This document shows positions 23,319-37,561 of a stretch of DNA of 64,000 bases, piece by piece. The notes under the pieces were generated by a model. The model had not been told where the DNA came from. It did no database searches and saw only the letters and a program-made list of their open reading frames with translations. The stretch covers positions 352,703-416,702 of the forward strand of contig VXAI01000340.1 of NCBI GenBank assembly GCA_013399305.1. The letters run 5' to 3'. The position numbers and the translations under genes are program-made. Source of the DNA: Rostratula benghalensis. Taxonomy: Eukaryota; Chordata; Aves; Charadriiformes; Rostratulidae. Each line of letters begins with the position of its first letter. Positions within the stretch are counted from its first letter, which is position 1.

Positions 23319-26300
23319 AATGGACCTCTTGGTTTTCTGATGCTGCTTGTGGTTTTTAGAAAGCCTGAAAATAGTGTAAGACAAAAATGTTGGGTGACTG
23401 CTGTCAGGTCCTTCTTTTTACTTAGCAATAGTCCATTTTCACTTATACAGCATAATTTTAGCTATTGGTCATGTCCTAATCAGATCGATGGAGAAGGTGA
23501 GCCACTTGTCAGACAAATATTATCTTTTCTGTGCAGTTCTATTACAGTATACATGCCAGCCCAAAGGAATAACTTATTTTGGAGCATGAGGGATGGTATG
23601 CTTTATGCCACATCTAAATCTGTTTATAAGGAAAATAAAAGGAAATAAAGTAAAAATCTTGTTACTGACGATCACCCTGTAGTTTTGGAAGTTCTTACAA
23701 AAAATTCTTCATCTTGCACATATATATATGTCCTGTTTAGCTTTGCCACAGCATAGTATTTTAAATAGTAAACAAGTTTTGAAGTATGTCACAGGTACAA
23801 GAGCTGCTAAATATTTTGCACAGTGTCAGACCTTAGGGACTGAGCATTGACTGTGCCCAAAGCATTATAGTCATTGTAGCATTGCGAAGGAGAAAATTTG
23901 TTATTCCCTAAATAGTTTGGCATAATTGAGAGTCATTGCCTGAGACAGTTATCTGTGGATATCTTGTTTCTGGTAGTTATTATCCAGTCCGGAGTGTCAT
24001 GTAGTTACAAATGGGTCTGTAAGTTTTTACTTTTGAATTATTTCTGAGTAAATCTTACCATGTTATGCTGGTTTCACAAACATCAGGTGACAGGCTGCAA
24101 AATGGATAGATACAGTATTCCTATCTTCTGTAAGCCTTATTGATCCTTGTAGAAAGAGGTGAGATTTCTTAGAATAAAGCAAGCTATTAAAAGACATTTG
24201 GTATCACTGAATTACAAAACATTCTGGAAGGGAAAAAATAGCACGACGGTTGCTCAGAAAACAAAGTTTTCAGGTTTCTGTTTCAAAGGGTGCATACTAT
24301 CATTTAAAAAAAACCCATGCACATAAAAGGACTTGTAGATATATTAGTTATTTTATTTGTGTGCATTCTTTTAAATATTTTGATGCATAATAAAGACCAC
24401 CATGGACTCAATCCTCTGATATAAATTAATATACAAACACAGCCACAAGAGCCAGTGTTGGCAACACAGAGACTTATTCATTGAACATGAAAATATTTGG
24501 TGTGCCAGGAGTGCCTCTACTGACGTCACTTGCTTTCTTTTTTTTAAGCTCATTTTTATCAACTTAGGTTTATTATAATTACCTGAATTTTTGCTAAACA
24601 TAGTTGTGATATTTTATTCTAGCTTGATCCTCCCAAGTGTTGAAATAGGAAAGAAAACCAGATACTCTTGTACCAAGTAAGGACAAAAACTATTCACCCT
24701 CCCCTGCTCATCAAAAAGCAGAAGTTACCTTTAAAAACTCAGAGATGGCAAAATAAACATGTTTCCTGCTTTTCGAGTGGAATTGAATAGTGCAATCAGA
24801 TTGAGGGTTAGACTTTAGAAGAGGGGTATAAATTGTTCTCACAAAACTGCTCTTCTGTTTTGTCCTGCTACTTCATTATTGTGTTTTCAGCTCCCATTAT
24901 GGTCAGTCTTACTGGGGTAATTGGGCAGTTTATTTTTCCCTTGCATCTCTAGGAAGGTGATTGGTTCTTCCCAGTACAGCAGGTACTGTGCAAGCCAAGT
25001 ACTCTCCACCCGGCTGCATCATACCTGTGCCAAATTGTAATAGACTCCCACAGTTTCTGAAATGACAGATGGGACTTACTTTGATTTATTGCTGTGTTGT
25101 GGCTAATTTACCTATAAAGTGTTCTGCTGTCTTGCATTATGGATTAGGTTTCTAACAGTTTTCCATATGAAATTGCAGAGCAAGCTCATTACAATTTCAG
25201 CCCTGTTCATGATGACTATGTAAAATTATCTGTGAAGGAATAACGTTATACCAGAACCAGATTTCAGACACAATCTGCTTTCTTTTCACAGTAATCACCA
25301 GAGGGTTAAAAAATAAATGGTCTTTTTTTTTTTTTTTAATGGAAACAAACAATAAGGATCTAACTTTTGTTTTTCAAAATCTGTGTTCAAATATAGCACA
25401 AATTACCTTTTAGCAAGTGAAAATTCTGTGATTCACACCAGATAGGTATAACTGGTAGTAATTATCATAGTTACACTAGAATGATTTTCCTTGTGTCCTG
25501 TACGTGTAGAAGGAAATACCACTCAATATTATCTCATATAATATTATGAGTGAGAAAATAATCCTTGCTGTGCAGATTCTTGCTTTTTCTTTGCCTTATT
25601 AGGGTAGAAGGAAAGAAAGTAGAATTGATTATGTTCATCTGAACTTTTAAATCATAATTCTCTCCTGATCTTACACCTGTTCTTGAAGTTTGAGTAATTA
25701 AAGCATGTATGGCTTGAAAACATAATAAGTCATTTAACTAAGACATGCATAAGGGTTTATAAAGGTTTTGGAGTGCAAAAGATAGCAGTAGCACTGAAAC
25801 TGTTTATCTGCAAAATCATATTATAAACAGTTCTATGTATTCTACTGTATGCTAAATTAACAGTTTTGTCCAAGAGGCTACTAACCTTAAAAAAAAATAT
25901 TTTAACGCTAATTCATAAAACCTCCATTTGAACAGACACTCAGTAATGAATATAGAAGTTAAATGTTTTTATCTCCATGTGTTTTCATAAAATGCTCTAG
26001 ACCTATCTTTTCCAGTGGATTTATGCAAACAATAAAAGTATTAACAAAACCTCTATAACACATTTTTGTAAACACTAAATATTTACTGAAAGCATAAAAA
26101 AGGCAGAACTTTTAATTAAAAACATGCAATGCTATGCGTTCTCATTGTACATTTTGAGGTTATGAAAATGTAATTTCCACATCTATATGATCTCTTTCTA
26201 GACAAAATAATGGCACAGTAAAATTATTATGTGTAACTCTGTAAGTGAAAATATAATTCAGTATTGCTGAAAGATTGTGATTTAGAGTTCTGTTTGCAAA

Positions 26301-29300
26301 ATGTTTAAGAAACTGGCCCTTGCTCTGTAAGAATTCATGATTTGGGGAGGACAGCACAGAACAGTGTAACCTTGCCAAACAGTGCCAAATACACAAATTA
26401 TTTGAGACAGACAAACCTTAACTCTTCCTTGTTTTCACCTGAGCTTTATTTTCTTTCATAGTTTCTTAGTCTACCCGTCTTCTCCCTGAATCCCTATGCC
26501 TGTGTCCAAGGCAGCCTCTGCATGTGGCAAAGAACATTTGTCCTCTTTTTCCTCAAAACCCTCCACCAAAACTGTCTGTTTTGTAGAGTTTAGCAATCTT
26601 TCCACCAATTCCACCAAATGGCAGGAAAAGAAAGCTTTCATTTCTGAAGAATGCTGTTCTACTTATGTCAATGAAGTGAGAGCTTCCCAAGAGAGGGTGC
26701 AGCAGTGTAATTACATAGAATAATGTGACAAAGCAGGAAAAAAGGAAGAAAAAAGTGAATAATGAAAGCATTGTTCTGGGGCATATCCATTAATATTAGG
26801 CGTATGCCCCATTGCATGTGACATTTAAATTTGCAGTGCAGTTATGAACAGTGTAGTGAACAATCCTGTGGCAGGCTGAGAAAATGAGCTGTCTCTATCT
26901 GCAGCAGCTGAAGCAACTCCTCAGTGGGGTGGCCTGCATTCCAATGTTACAACAGGACTAAGGGCACAAAACTGCTCAAAACAGAGTTTAACTTACATTA
27001 TCTGCAATGTCTAGCAGACTTGCCCTGAGTGATAAAGAGGGCTTTTGTGCGGGACATCAATTTGAGAAAATATTTGTGTAACAGGCATGAAAACCAGTAG
27101 GAGACACCAACCGATACTTGACATGGCTACTGCTTTAGCTTATAAAGTCAGTAGATTATTCCAGATAACAAGGTTCTTACATAAGGCTGAAGTTTTAGCC
27201 AAAGCAATATTCTGTCTCGGTAGTTCTCAGGAACTACCACTGCTGAGCCCATGTGCTATATTTGATCATGACTACTCAAAATGGTATTTTGCTGTCTATG
27301 CAGCTTTAAAATATATTGATCCATTGTGAAGTCACTCCAGATTCTTCTGGCTCTGTTTTCACATTTGGTTGAAAAACAAAATATAAATTAAAAGCTTTTT
27401 CTTACCTTAGCAGATAGTTACCTGTGTTTTTCACACAGCCCGTGGGTTGCTTTCCCCAAAACAAAACAAAACAAAAAACCCAACAAACCAAGCCAAAATT
27501 CTTTTAAACAAAACCAAACAATTTATGTTGCCCACCTGGAACCTTTGTGTTGTGCAGGTTCCAGGCTGGCTTCACCAGGCATCCTGCACCGCAGACTTTC
27601 TATGCCATTGTCAGTGCTGGTAGATGGTGCTTAGTGTTTGAGTTCAGGACTTAAGATATCACTTGCACAAGTGAAACAGTAGCCATTGGACACTATCATA
27701 GCCATAGCCAGTGGTGCTATGGCGCAAATTGCTTCTCTTGCCAATGAAAAAAAGTTCCCTTATTCTACGCTAAAACTAAGGTAAATTTTACTAAATTTCA
27801 GATGCTGAGCAGAGTGCTCCTGAAATACTTGACAGGAAAAAAGATATATGTATTTTATAAATCTGATTTCTTTTAGGTCGAAGGAAATACGAGTATTTCT
27901 TAGATCTTTTTAATTTAGAATTGTTTGTCAATTTTTTTTAAGAATCCTTTACCAGACTTTGACTACTTTTGCGTTTTTTCGTAGCATCTTATACATGTTT
28001 TTCCCACTTCTCCAAAGCTCTTTATATGTCTCCTTCTTCTTATGGAAGAAGGAAAAAAAGAAAATAAAGCTGTTATTTGACAGAAGTTCCATTATTTCTC
28101 TTAGCAGTTGCAGCTTTGTAATTTTACCTTTTGATGAACCCAGCTATATTGAATAAAACACTTCCCTGACTGTTTCTGCAGAAATTATCACCACAGAAAT
28201 ACAGTATCATTATTTGTTTGAGAGTTAAATCTCCATAGAGATGTGGGAAGTAATCCACTATTACTAAGAACTTTTTGTCTTTTTGAAGAATAAAAACCAA
28301 GATTTCCTCTTTATGTAAGATTTGATGCATTTGGATGATTGAAGGGTGGATGCATTGAACTATTTCATCATAAGCAGAAATATCACAAGGATTGTTAGTC
28401 TATTTGTTTGAAGAAAGCTATAAATTACCTTAAAATGTATTCTTCGCAGAAGGTAGTCCATTGGCTTTTCTGTCCCTGTTAGACTCTGAAATAAGCCTCA
28501 AGGTGCCATAAATTCATTTTCCTAAGGATGTCTCTGAAGTGTTTATGTTTCAAGACTAGATAAAGATAAGGAAAAAAAGATGATGATTACATAAATTTTG
28601 TAAGAATGCATAAAACACAACTGCTGTGAGCATGAAGAAGAGCAGTTTGTTGGACTGTTGTAGGTTTTGGTGCAGAAGGCCCAGAATTGTGACTATTTTG
28701 TGATATTTTGTGTTAACCTCAGTCAATCAGGTCAAGTTGCAGACTTGAACCATTTGACAAAAATTTCAGATTACCTAAAAAGATAAATTATAATCTCCAG
28801 TGGAAGAGCGGAGTATGTAAGTGGAAGGGCTCTTTGCCTCACACAGTAACAAGTTCTATGATCAAATAAAATATGCAAGAAGGTTTCAGATTGTATGTGT
28901 TAAACAATAGATCATAAAGTAATAAGAGTATTAATGAGGTTACCTGCTCAGAGATTTTGTGGTCTCCTCTAAGATCCTATGGTTCTGCAGTTGTCTGACA
29001 CTGACTTGGGTGTTTACATCTGAAATGCCCTCTAGGAGCAGGCATTTAATTGCAGCTGATGGCCCTGTGCAAACCCTTATTTCCTATGAGCAATATCTGC
29101 ATGGGATGAGTCTTTGTCAGTGTTCCCCACCACCTTGATTCTATGGAAGTAACTACTGGGAAAGCAAGGTGAAGTGTGATCATCTACATTGCTATTTCTA
29201 TCCCTATGAGGAACCTTCTATCTGTCTCTACCTTGGTACGTGATTATTAGGCAAAGCAGAAAAAACACTGGAAGATGTCCAGCCTCATCATTAGGACACT

Positions 29301-32300
29301 GATGTGAAGCGAGAGAATGCCAGTTTCAGGTCTCTGATCAGCAGTAAAAAAAAAGCAATACATATATAACTGAACACCTGGACCACCTTTGTTTACTGAA
29401 GAATCTCTTTGTCTCTCCTGTTAGCTGTGGACAAACTTTCCCATGCGCGATAAACTTATTCTCATGCACGTGTCATTGAAATGGCTACATTTAAAAAGTA
29501 AGTTCTTTTTGATGAATTGGCATTTTCCACTAATTAATACAAAAAGAACTGGCAAGCCATAATTAGGTCTTATCAGAGCCAGAATTTCCAGGATCAGCAT
29601 CTGTATCATGCCAGTGTTTCTGTCTTGCTTGTACTGGTGCCACATGTAGCACAGCTTTTGGCGCAATACCAAGTCAATGTAACAATTATGGTGGTAATAA
29701 AACCTTTCCCCCCCTTTCTTTTCATTACAACTATTAAACAATAGAGATAAAGTTACATAATTTCAATCTAATTATACCTTTTCCTAATATTCCTTTTATA
29801 AATTACTGCTTCAAATTGCTTCTTGAAATAGCTGGGTTTCCTGTCGGCAAGATGCTAACAATTAAGCATGCCCTTTTAGCTGAAGGGGGTGTAACACATG
29901 CTGAATCCAGTATGCTGTATTGTTTCTGTATTGCAGGATCAATGGGATGAGGTGAAGCCCATGCCACTGGCAACCGCCACTTCTGTTAGGCAGACCCAAC
30001 ATGCATCTCTAAAAAAGTTTTATTCGAATGAAAACAGGTGGTTGACACTTGTCAGTCTGTCTGCAGAGTCAGCATAAAAGGTAGCTGCAGTGCATCCAGT
30101 GCCTTGGGACAGATGTCTCCATCACAGGTCCTTGAGCTGCACAGAAGGCCACCATTTCCAGTACTAAACTGAAGGAGTGACCAATCAGAGAGGGGCTGAT
30201 CTCCTTTACCCCTGGCTTCCCACAGAGTGCATGTGGGGAGTAACTCCTTCTGCCTCCTCTCCCTCCACTCCAGGCATGTATGTCCTTTTTTTACTGGGAC
30301 AGGAGAAAAAAAATCCAAAACATTCAAAAGATAAGGAAAGTTGTACAAGATGACTGGCTAGGTGTGAAGTTTCACTTTGAAACTGGCAACTTTAAGGATA
30401 TCATTACAGCATATCTGACATTTTTAAATAAGCTGTCATCTTACAGTATTTTTCTCATTAAAAAAGAAAATCATCCTGCCTTAGACTTGATACAGTTTCA
30501 CCTATGGTAGCAAGGAGAGGAGATGCTTTTATTTTCATGCCTCAGGGCTTTGATACTTGTTTCATTAAATCAGAGTACTATCATTGCCTCTGTGAAGGAA
30601 CTGAGCCTGGTTTTCATGCTTCTTTCCTCCCCTTTTTAAAATAGTAAAAAGCAAATTTGTGCAAGATAAAGAACAGACTAAGAAAACAAATCCTATTCAA
30701 GAAATTCTCTATAACTTAATTAATTTCTTAATTACATTAATTGAAAAGAACAATAATAAGAGATTGTGTATTTTGTGGCAACTGAAAGGAAATGTTTAAT
30801 TACTGCGTGTAAGTAAAATGACAGCTTAAAGCATTCTTGCAAGCAACAGTACTCTTTGGGGGGTAATTAGTGAAAAATAGATAGTAAACAGATGATAGCT
30901 TTTAGGCGAAACAAATCAGTTCCATCTCATGATAAGGAAGTATGAAAGTGAACCTATCACATCATTCATCAGGAAACTTACTTTTTTTTTAATCTGTGGT
31001 TGATTATAAACTGTTTTTTTCTTTCTTTGACAATATCTGTATGCTAAGAAGAGTAGCAGTGAAGTAATCAGATTGTAGGAATATCTGTAATGAATTCAGC
31101 CATTCAGTGACTGTGAGGTGGAGAGGTGAGTTTATTACTTTGCTGCTACCGAAATAGCAGTATCAACAAGACTAAACTGCTGATTGGCAGGTTCACTGTT
31201 TGGTGTCTTTTCTGAACACAAGCAAATCTCTGGTTATTTGAGAGCAATCTGTTCATACTCATTTTTGTTATATACAGTTATCATCACAGATAATCATGCT
31301 ATGAATAAGTGTTAAGGTTAGTGCTAACTTCAAATTTGACCAAATATGCAGTTACACATTGTCCTTTGGTGTCTTGACAATCAGATCAAAAGTTCAAATG
31401 GTTCATGAAATAACCTGCCATTGTAGGCCAAATGACTATGCATAAATAAGAGGTGTTTGTGAAATGGAGGTCGATTCTTTTTCCAGTGTGGTTTGGGGAA
31501 AGTGTAAATGAGAGGAACAGGATATGAGGATTTGAGTCTTGTCCCCAGTTTAAGCATGGAGATATTTCAACATGCAAAACCTTTCTTTCTTTTCTTAATA
31601 TTACCAGTCAAATTTAGGATTAAAAGGAATTTGAAAAGAAAAGTGTACCAACACCAGGCGTACTGTAACCTTTAAAAGGGGTACAGCAATATTTCATGAT
31701 TCCTCGATGAATTTCCATGGGAGAATGAGAGTCCTCTTTGGCCAAGTGCATGGAAATTGGCAGTAGTCCTCTAGTGATCATGAAGCAGAAGCCTAAACAG
31801 GTTATATTTAATATTAAAGCAGAAACAATGAGTGAGATCCTATACAGATGAAAAAAGCTGTTGTCATATGGAAGAGAGTGAGTATTGCAAATGGCAAATG
31901 TTCAGTAGCAGCTACTGAGGACAATGCTTTCAAATGTTGAGTGAGACTGAATAGAAGCTGAGATTAAACACATTAGGAATAATTATTGAGCATGGGCTTG
32001 GGGAGGTATTTTTGACAATTTTCTCCTTTCTGTCCTCCAGAACCCAAATCTACAATACATTCAGGTCCTCAACCAAGGGCAGTAGGTAAAAGCATAGACC
32101 TATGCCATATTTGCATAATGTTAGGGCCTCACAGTAATGAAGAATACTAGTTAGGGAGGTCGGATTCCCTTACTGTATAAAATTGCTGATTGGTGACCAT
32201 GTTCTCCCTCCATTCTAGCTGCCAGTAGCTGAAACTCCAGGCTAGAGCCATCAGCACAGCTAACAGAGAGCAGCACTCCCAGCATGTTGTTGTTTGGTTC

Positions 32301-34720
32301 TGTAACTGTGAATCGAGGCACACAAGCAGGTTGTGAATGGATTGTATAACTGACAATGACTGCAGAGAAGAGATAATAACTTTGGAGGCCTCTCATCACC
32401 CTGCTGCCAGGTTCATTAAACAGCAGCAGTTGCAGTCTAAGATGGAAAAGATGCACAATAACTGTATCTTGCAGTGTCTCCGTCCCTCTCCAGGCTCCCA
32501 CAGTCAAATAATGGCTGGGCTGAAAACAGGGGTTCCCCATCTTTTGTGAGAAGGAATACTGCTTTTACCTCACTTATACCACTGTGCGTCTGGAGTTATG
32601 CTTGCAGCTGGTAACACGTTAAAGAGTTAAACTGAAAAATACCACATTCTTAGAATAAATGTGACGAGACAAAATTGAATTGAAAATCTGTTAAATAGCC
32701 ATTAATAAATATAAGCTATACAATTCTTCTCATTATTTTCCCATTAATCTGTAACTCAATGTCTTTTATTATTATTTTAACATAGAACCCACTTAAGAAG
32801 TTAGACTGGAAGTTCTTGCAAAAGGAAAAAATAAATGTAGTCTGCTGTCTATGGTTGTCTCATGTCATTCAAATTCTTCTGGGGAGAATCAAGCCTCAGG
32901 GTTTTTTTATTGTTTTTATTTAAACAGATAAGTTTATTTATTCAAAAAACAGAAGCAATATCATGTGTTATTTAGACATACAACTACACAGCTAGAGAGA
33001 TTGAGCTACTGCATATTGGGTTAGGAGATCATTTTAAAAGCTTGTAAACAATCTAACTTCTCCAATTACTCAAATTAGTGAAAGAAGCAAATTAATTTCT
33101 TTTTTCCTATGAGAGGGAGATAGATATTATGAAAAGGGGGATATATGCCATATGAAACTACATGGTCTTTTTTTTAGGGGTGGGTGGAGTGGCATGTAAT
33201 TTCTACATACCATTTTAATAGCATTGCACAAAAGAATACATAGAAATAAATTGAAACAGTTTATGAAGTGTTTTAGCAAAGTGTCTGCTTTAAAATGCAC
33301 AATGTTTTCCTTCAAAATAGTATATCTAAATAGAAGTTATGATTGTAATTTATGGTCTTTGCACAGAATTTTTCAAATCTCGTCCTTTTGGTCTTAACAA
33401 GAACATTTTGCTGAAATACTGTTTTTAAAATGTAATGTTACACCTTTTTTGTAAGGAGAAAAACTGTTCCCCTTTGTATTCTTTCTGTAGTCATTCATTT
33501 CACTTGCAGTTATCCATCTGCTGCAGAATAAAATCTCAACAAATGAACTAAAGATATACTGCTTAAAAATTAATTGCCTGTGAATTTTTGGTTAGATGAA
33601 ACTTCAGTCTGCATTTTTAAAATTCTTTCATCAATGTAATTTGAGTGATAATTCAACATTTAGTTGAATATCAGATTTAAGCGTATTAAATAATTCCATT
33701 AATTGTATATCAGAGTGTTATTTTGATGTGTTTCATTTTTAACTGGGAATTCAATTTTCCTGCACATGTAACAGTTTGTGTAATTCCATGATTATTTGCT
33801 TTCCAAGTCCACTTATGCATTTGAATAACTTTGAGAAATTGGCAATAAAAACTTTCACGTAGTTAATATGGCAAAGCCTCTCCCTAGTTGCAGCTCTTTG
33901 CAAATATGTGATCATCATTCAGTTCTGTCTGTGTCCATGCATTTTTTGTTATCTCCCGAGTGATGAATTAACATTGCTTGAGGGGGAGGTGGATATTTTT
34001 AATACCAAACACACTTTCCACAAAGTAAAACTTTCGACAAACACCATTAGCCTTTCCACACTCCAAGCAAATTGTGTCCATTTTCCATTGGGGGGAAAAA
34101 AAAATAATTTAAAAAACGAACAAAAATACAGAATTTAGTTTTAGCTTCAAACATACATTCATTTGATTTTACTTTTCATTTTGGATAGCTTCAATATTAA
34201 ACTGTATTTGCTTAAACAACCATTGCAAAGGCCATCCATCTTGGTCTATATCTTGGCATCATGTTGAACTTCCTGTTTTTTCCTGAAAGGTTGCTTTTCT
34301 GGTACCCCCTGCAGAGAAGTAAAGAGCCTAATACTCCAGGTGTAAGACACTCAGGTACTAGTTCAAGCTGCTGCCATAAATTGGAAGATGAGTAGTACAG
34401 CAATTGCACATGGCAAGGAGAAAATGAGGAATCTTAGTGGTGAAGCTGCTCATAGATGACTGCAAACAACCAATTCTATGCATCATGTTTTTCCATAAGA
34501 TAGGAAAGAAAGAATAGTACAAACTATGTAATTGGTGCGACTTCCTCTTATATATTATGTACTGTTCTAGTGATCTCAGACTAGAATTGATGGAAAAGAA
34601 GAGGGTCAGTATGCTTTAGCTGTTGAAGAAAAGAATGTTAAAAATTTTCAGGGAACACTTCACATGAGTGCTATGACAGAATGTCAAGAAAGGAGTAATA
34701 GTGGCATAAATGATACAAAA

Positions 34721-35013
34721 TGTCTCTTCTCCCATATCACAGGCAACAAGGCAAGAGGAAATGGCCTCATGTTGTGCCAAGGGAGGTTCAGATTGGATAT
34801 TAGGAAATATTTTTACACTCAGAGGGTTACTAAGCATTGGAATGGGCTGCCCAGGAAAGTGGTTGAGGCACCGTCCCTGGAGGTATTTAAAACCGAGATT
34901 GACATGGTGCTGAGACACAAGGCTTAGTGATGGTTTTTATCAGAGTTAGTTTAATGGTCAACTAGATGACCTTAAAGGTCCCTTCCAACCTAGACAATTC
35001 TGTGATTCTATGA
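34721..35013 (+). mobile_element. CR1 LINE 3' end, plus strand
   Basis: The copy begins near TGTCTCTTCTCCC and contains, in the + frame at 34773-34920, a CR1 ORF2 C-terminus ([20 protein letters not shown], then [20 protein letters not shown]). It finishes with the family's 3' end: AGATGACCTTAAAGGTCCCT, then CCAACCTAGACAATTCTGTG and ATTCTATGA. The frame is open through the C-terminus, and similarity to the consensus as I remember it is higher than for the other copies, so it may be one of the younger ones here. Confidence 0.95.
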
Positions 35014-36697
35014 ATGTGAATCAAAATTACACTGAGAAAGATTAAGAAAAGATTTGTTAGAGGTTTATAGTATACTGTACACTCACAAAGACAATTTTTT
35101 TTTTGATGTGGAAAGAGACCTTGATAGTATTATAGATGGTTAAATATTTCTGGGACTTGTGGGAGACTTTAGCTTCCTTATTATAGATTTTTTAAATAAA
35201 ATGCAGATGTCCCTATTCTATGTGTTACTAATTTGGAAACATTTTGAGACACACCAGTGATATATTCCTACTGCATTTCTGTTTCCTTAAAATTCTCATG
35301 TGTAAGCATAAACCCTGGTAGAGAAAAGAACTTTCTCATGTGGGAGAAAACACCTATTCAAATAACAGCACTAATGAAAGGGAGCAGTGTAATTTGCTGG
35401 CAAAGCAAATTACTTTTAGCATGAATGTTTTCTTCTTCAAGGTCACTCTGGTATAAAAGTCCTTTGCAGCTCTCTTGCATTATACATCTCAAGCATATTT
35501 GTATGTAAATGACATTGGGTAGAGGGGTGCAGACCCTGTGCTATAGAGCATAGTGAAGTCCCTTCCCTGTCCACGTGTGCTGTGACACGTGACACATGGT
35601 GTATATCGTTACATGAGGCCACAAGAAGGGAGGGCTGGACAGACACAAAGGGGACATTGGGCAGTGCAGCATCTTCTCCGTGGTTTTGCTGCAGAAAAGC
35701 TGGAGCACTGTGTGAGCACCTTGGTGACATATAGGGCATGGGGCAATCTCATGTCCCTTCTCTCTAAGTAAATACTTGGCTAGATTAGCTGTAACTGATT
35801 AGCAGGGTAATTTTGGAAGCAATACTTTGTTTATACTAGAGCATGTCTGTCTTCTGGTGACCCAGAGGTATGATTCAAACCCCCGATGTGTGGACAAAGT
35901 TCTCCACATGAAAAAAGAAACCAATGATAAGCATGCAAATTTAAATATCACTTCTAAAGGATGGGGGTCCACCTTTTTTTCAGAGGTGCAAAAATAGTTG
36001 TACAGAGGTTATGCCAGGCTTATGTATTCATCATGCATTGTTAAATAGTCCCATGCAAAATTACTGTCCTCTTATTTGGGGAATGTATGTTGTACATGTG
36101 GCCTCATCTCATCTTTTGCCACTTTTCAGAATAAAAACTAATTTTGGTTCTACAGGATGGAGCAGCCTTCCATTATACAGCTTAAAAGATATGTGCTGCA
36201 GTTCATAAGGAGCGCATGTACATTATAAATTCAAGTAATTGCTCCACAGAGGTTCTGATCCTAATTAAGACTGCACTGTCTTTTTCATTTAAAAGAGTTA
36301 AAATTGCCTAATTAAGCATGAAAAAAATGAAGAAAAAATTAAATTAAAACTCTTTACATAAGTAAACTGAGTTTCTGCCAACTTTTAACTCACCTATAAG
36401 CTTGGAATAGGTTTTATCCTGTGTTTCAGTGCATTACCCTTTTCCACTGGCACAAGGATGGAGGATCTGAAGTAGAAATGTCTTGCTTTAGGTGGTATTT
36501 GTCCATTTGTGGTTTAGGCAACTTATTCGCTTTGTCCGTCTCAGATGTATCGTGTAGGTTGGTACAGTATGTTAGTTTGGGACTTTCTTTTCTGAAAATT
36601 ATGCTATCCAAAGAGGCTTCCAAGGGAGGGAACCAAGGAAAGCAGAAGACAGGGCAGAGGATTAGTAGAAAAAAGGAAACCTAATACCCAAGGTAAA

Positions 36698-36734
36698 AGA
36701 AGTGAGGTCCTATCANAGAAGTGAGGTCCTATCA
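36698..36734. repeat. 18-bp direct repeat flanking a single N
   Basis: AGAAGTGAGGTCCTATCA occurs at 36698-36715 and again at 36717-36734, separated only by one N at 36716. This is the pattern left when a scaffolder joins two overlapping contig ends without merging them. The last ten bases of the unit recur at 36753-36762, so a short genuine tandem array is the alternative. Confidence 0.9.
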
Positions 36735-37381
36735 GTCCTCTGACCCCTCCTGGGTCCTATCATCTCTCTCTTTCCCCACTTCCCATTTCTGATGCCATGC
36801 CTATTTCTCTAGTTCACATCTCTCTTCTCTTCCTTCCTGCTGAGGAACACTTTCTAATTCATTATCTCCACAGATTTTAACTTTGTTCTCCAGTCATTGC
36901 ATAAGAATATGTAACAACAGTATGTTTTGTATTAATCCACCATAGCCAATTTCTGGAACTTCACACCTTAAACTCTCTCCGAATGCAGCACTAGAGGGGC
37001 AAATACACACTGTACAGTTTCTGTGCTGCTGCATGGAATGAGCTAAAAATGGTGTTGGAGTACTTTTACAACTTCTGTATAGCTGGGAATTTAGGGAACA
37101 CATGACATGTGAGAGGGTTTTGTCTCTAAAAATTACCTGTTAATGTGGATGTTAGCATCACCACTAAAGCTACTTTTCTGTATTTTACAACTGTGCTGTC
37201 ACGTGAGTAGTACTAAATGAACTAATATTTGAGTGAGGGTTCTGTGACATCTTAGTAAAATGTTTTCTTTGTAAAATACATAAAGCTTAAGTGGATACAT
37301 GAATGAATTTTCATTTTGTAGGTGCCTTCAGGTAATAAAAAAGTGGGGACTTTTTTCTGATTTTTCCTTTTCTTGTCCTGA

Positions 37382-37561
<180 letters not shown>

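Noticed and set aside
26779..26810. Inverted repeat GGGGCATA / TATGCCCC with a 15-17 base loop
   Set aside because: The stem is only 8 bp and there is no other support, so it is compatible with chance at this scale.
29936..29990. Possible cryptic exon after a TGTATTGCAG acceptor-like site in intron 4
   Set aside because: The site is a fair acceptor match, but no nearby donor gives a frame-preserving exon and the encoded residues match nothing. Such sites are common in 20 kb of intron.
32151..32540. 129-residue minus-strand open frame in intron 4
   Set aside because: It has no domain or family resemblance, and overlaps other equally long open frames on both strands, as random moderately GC-rich sequence does.
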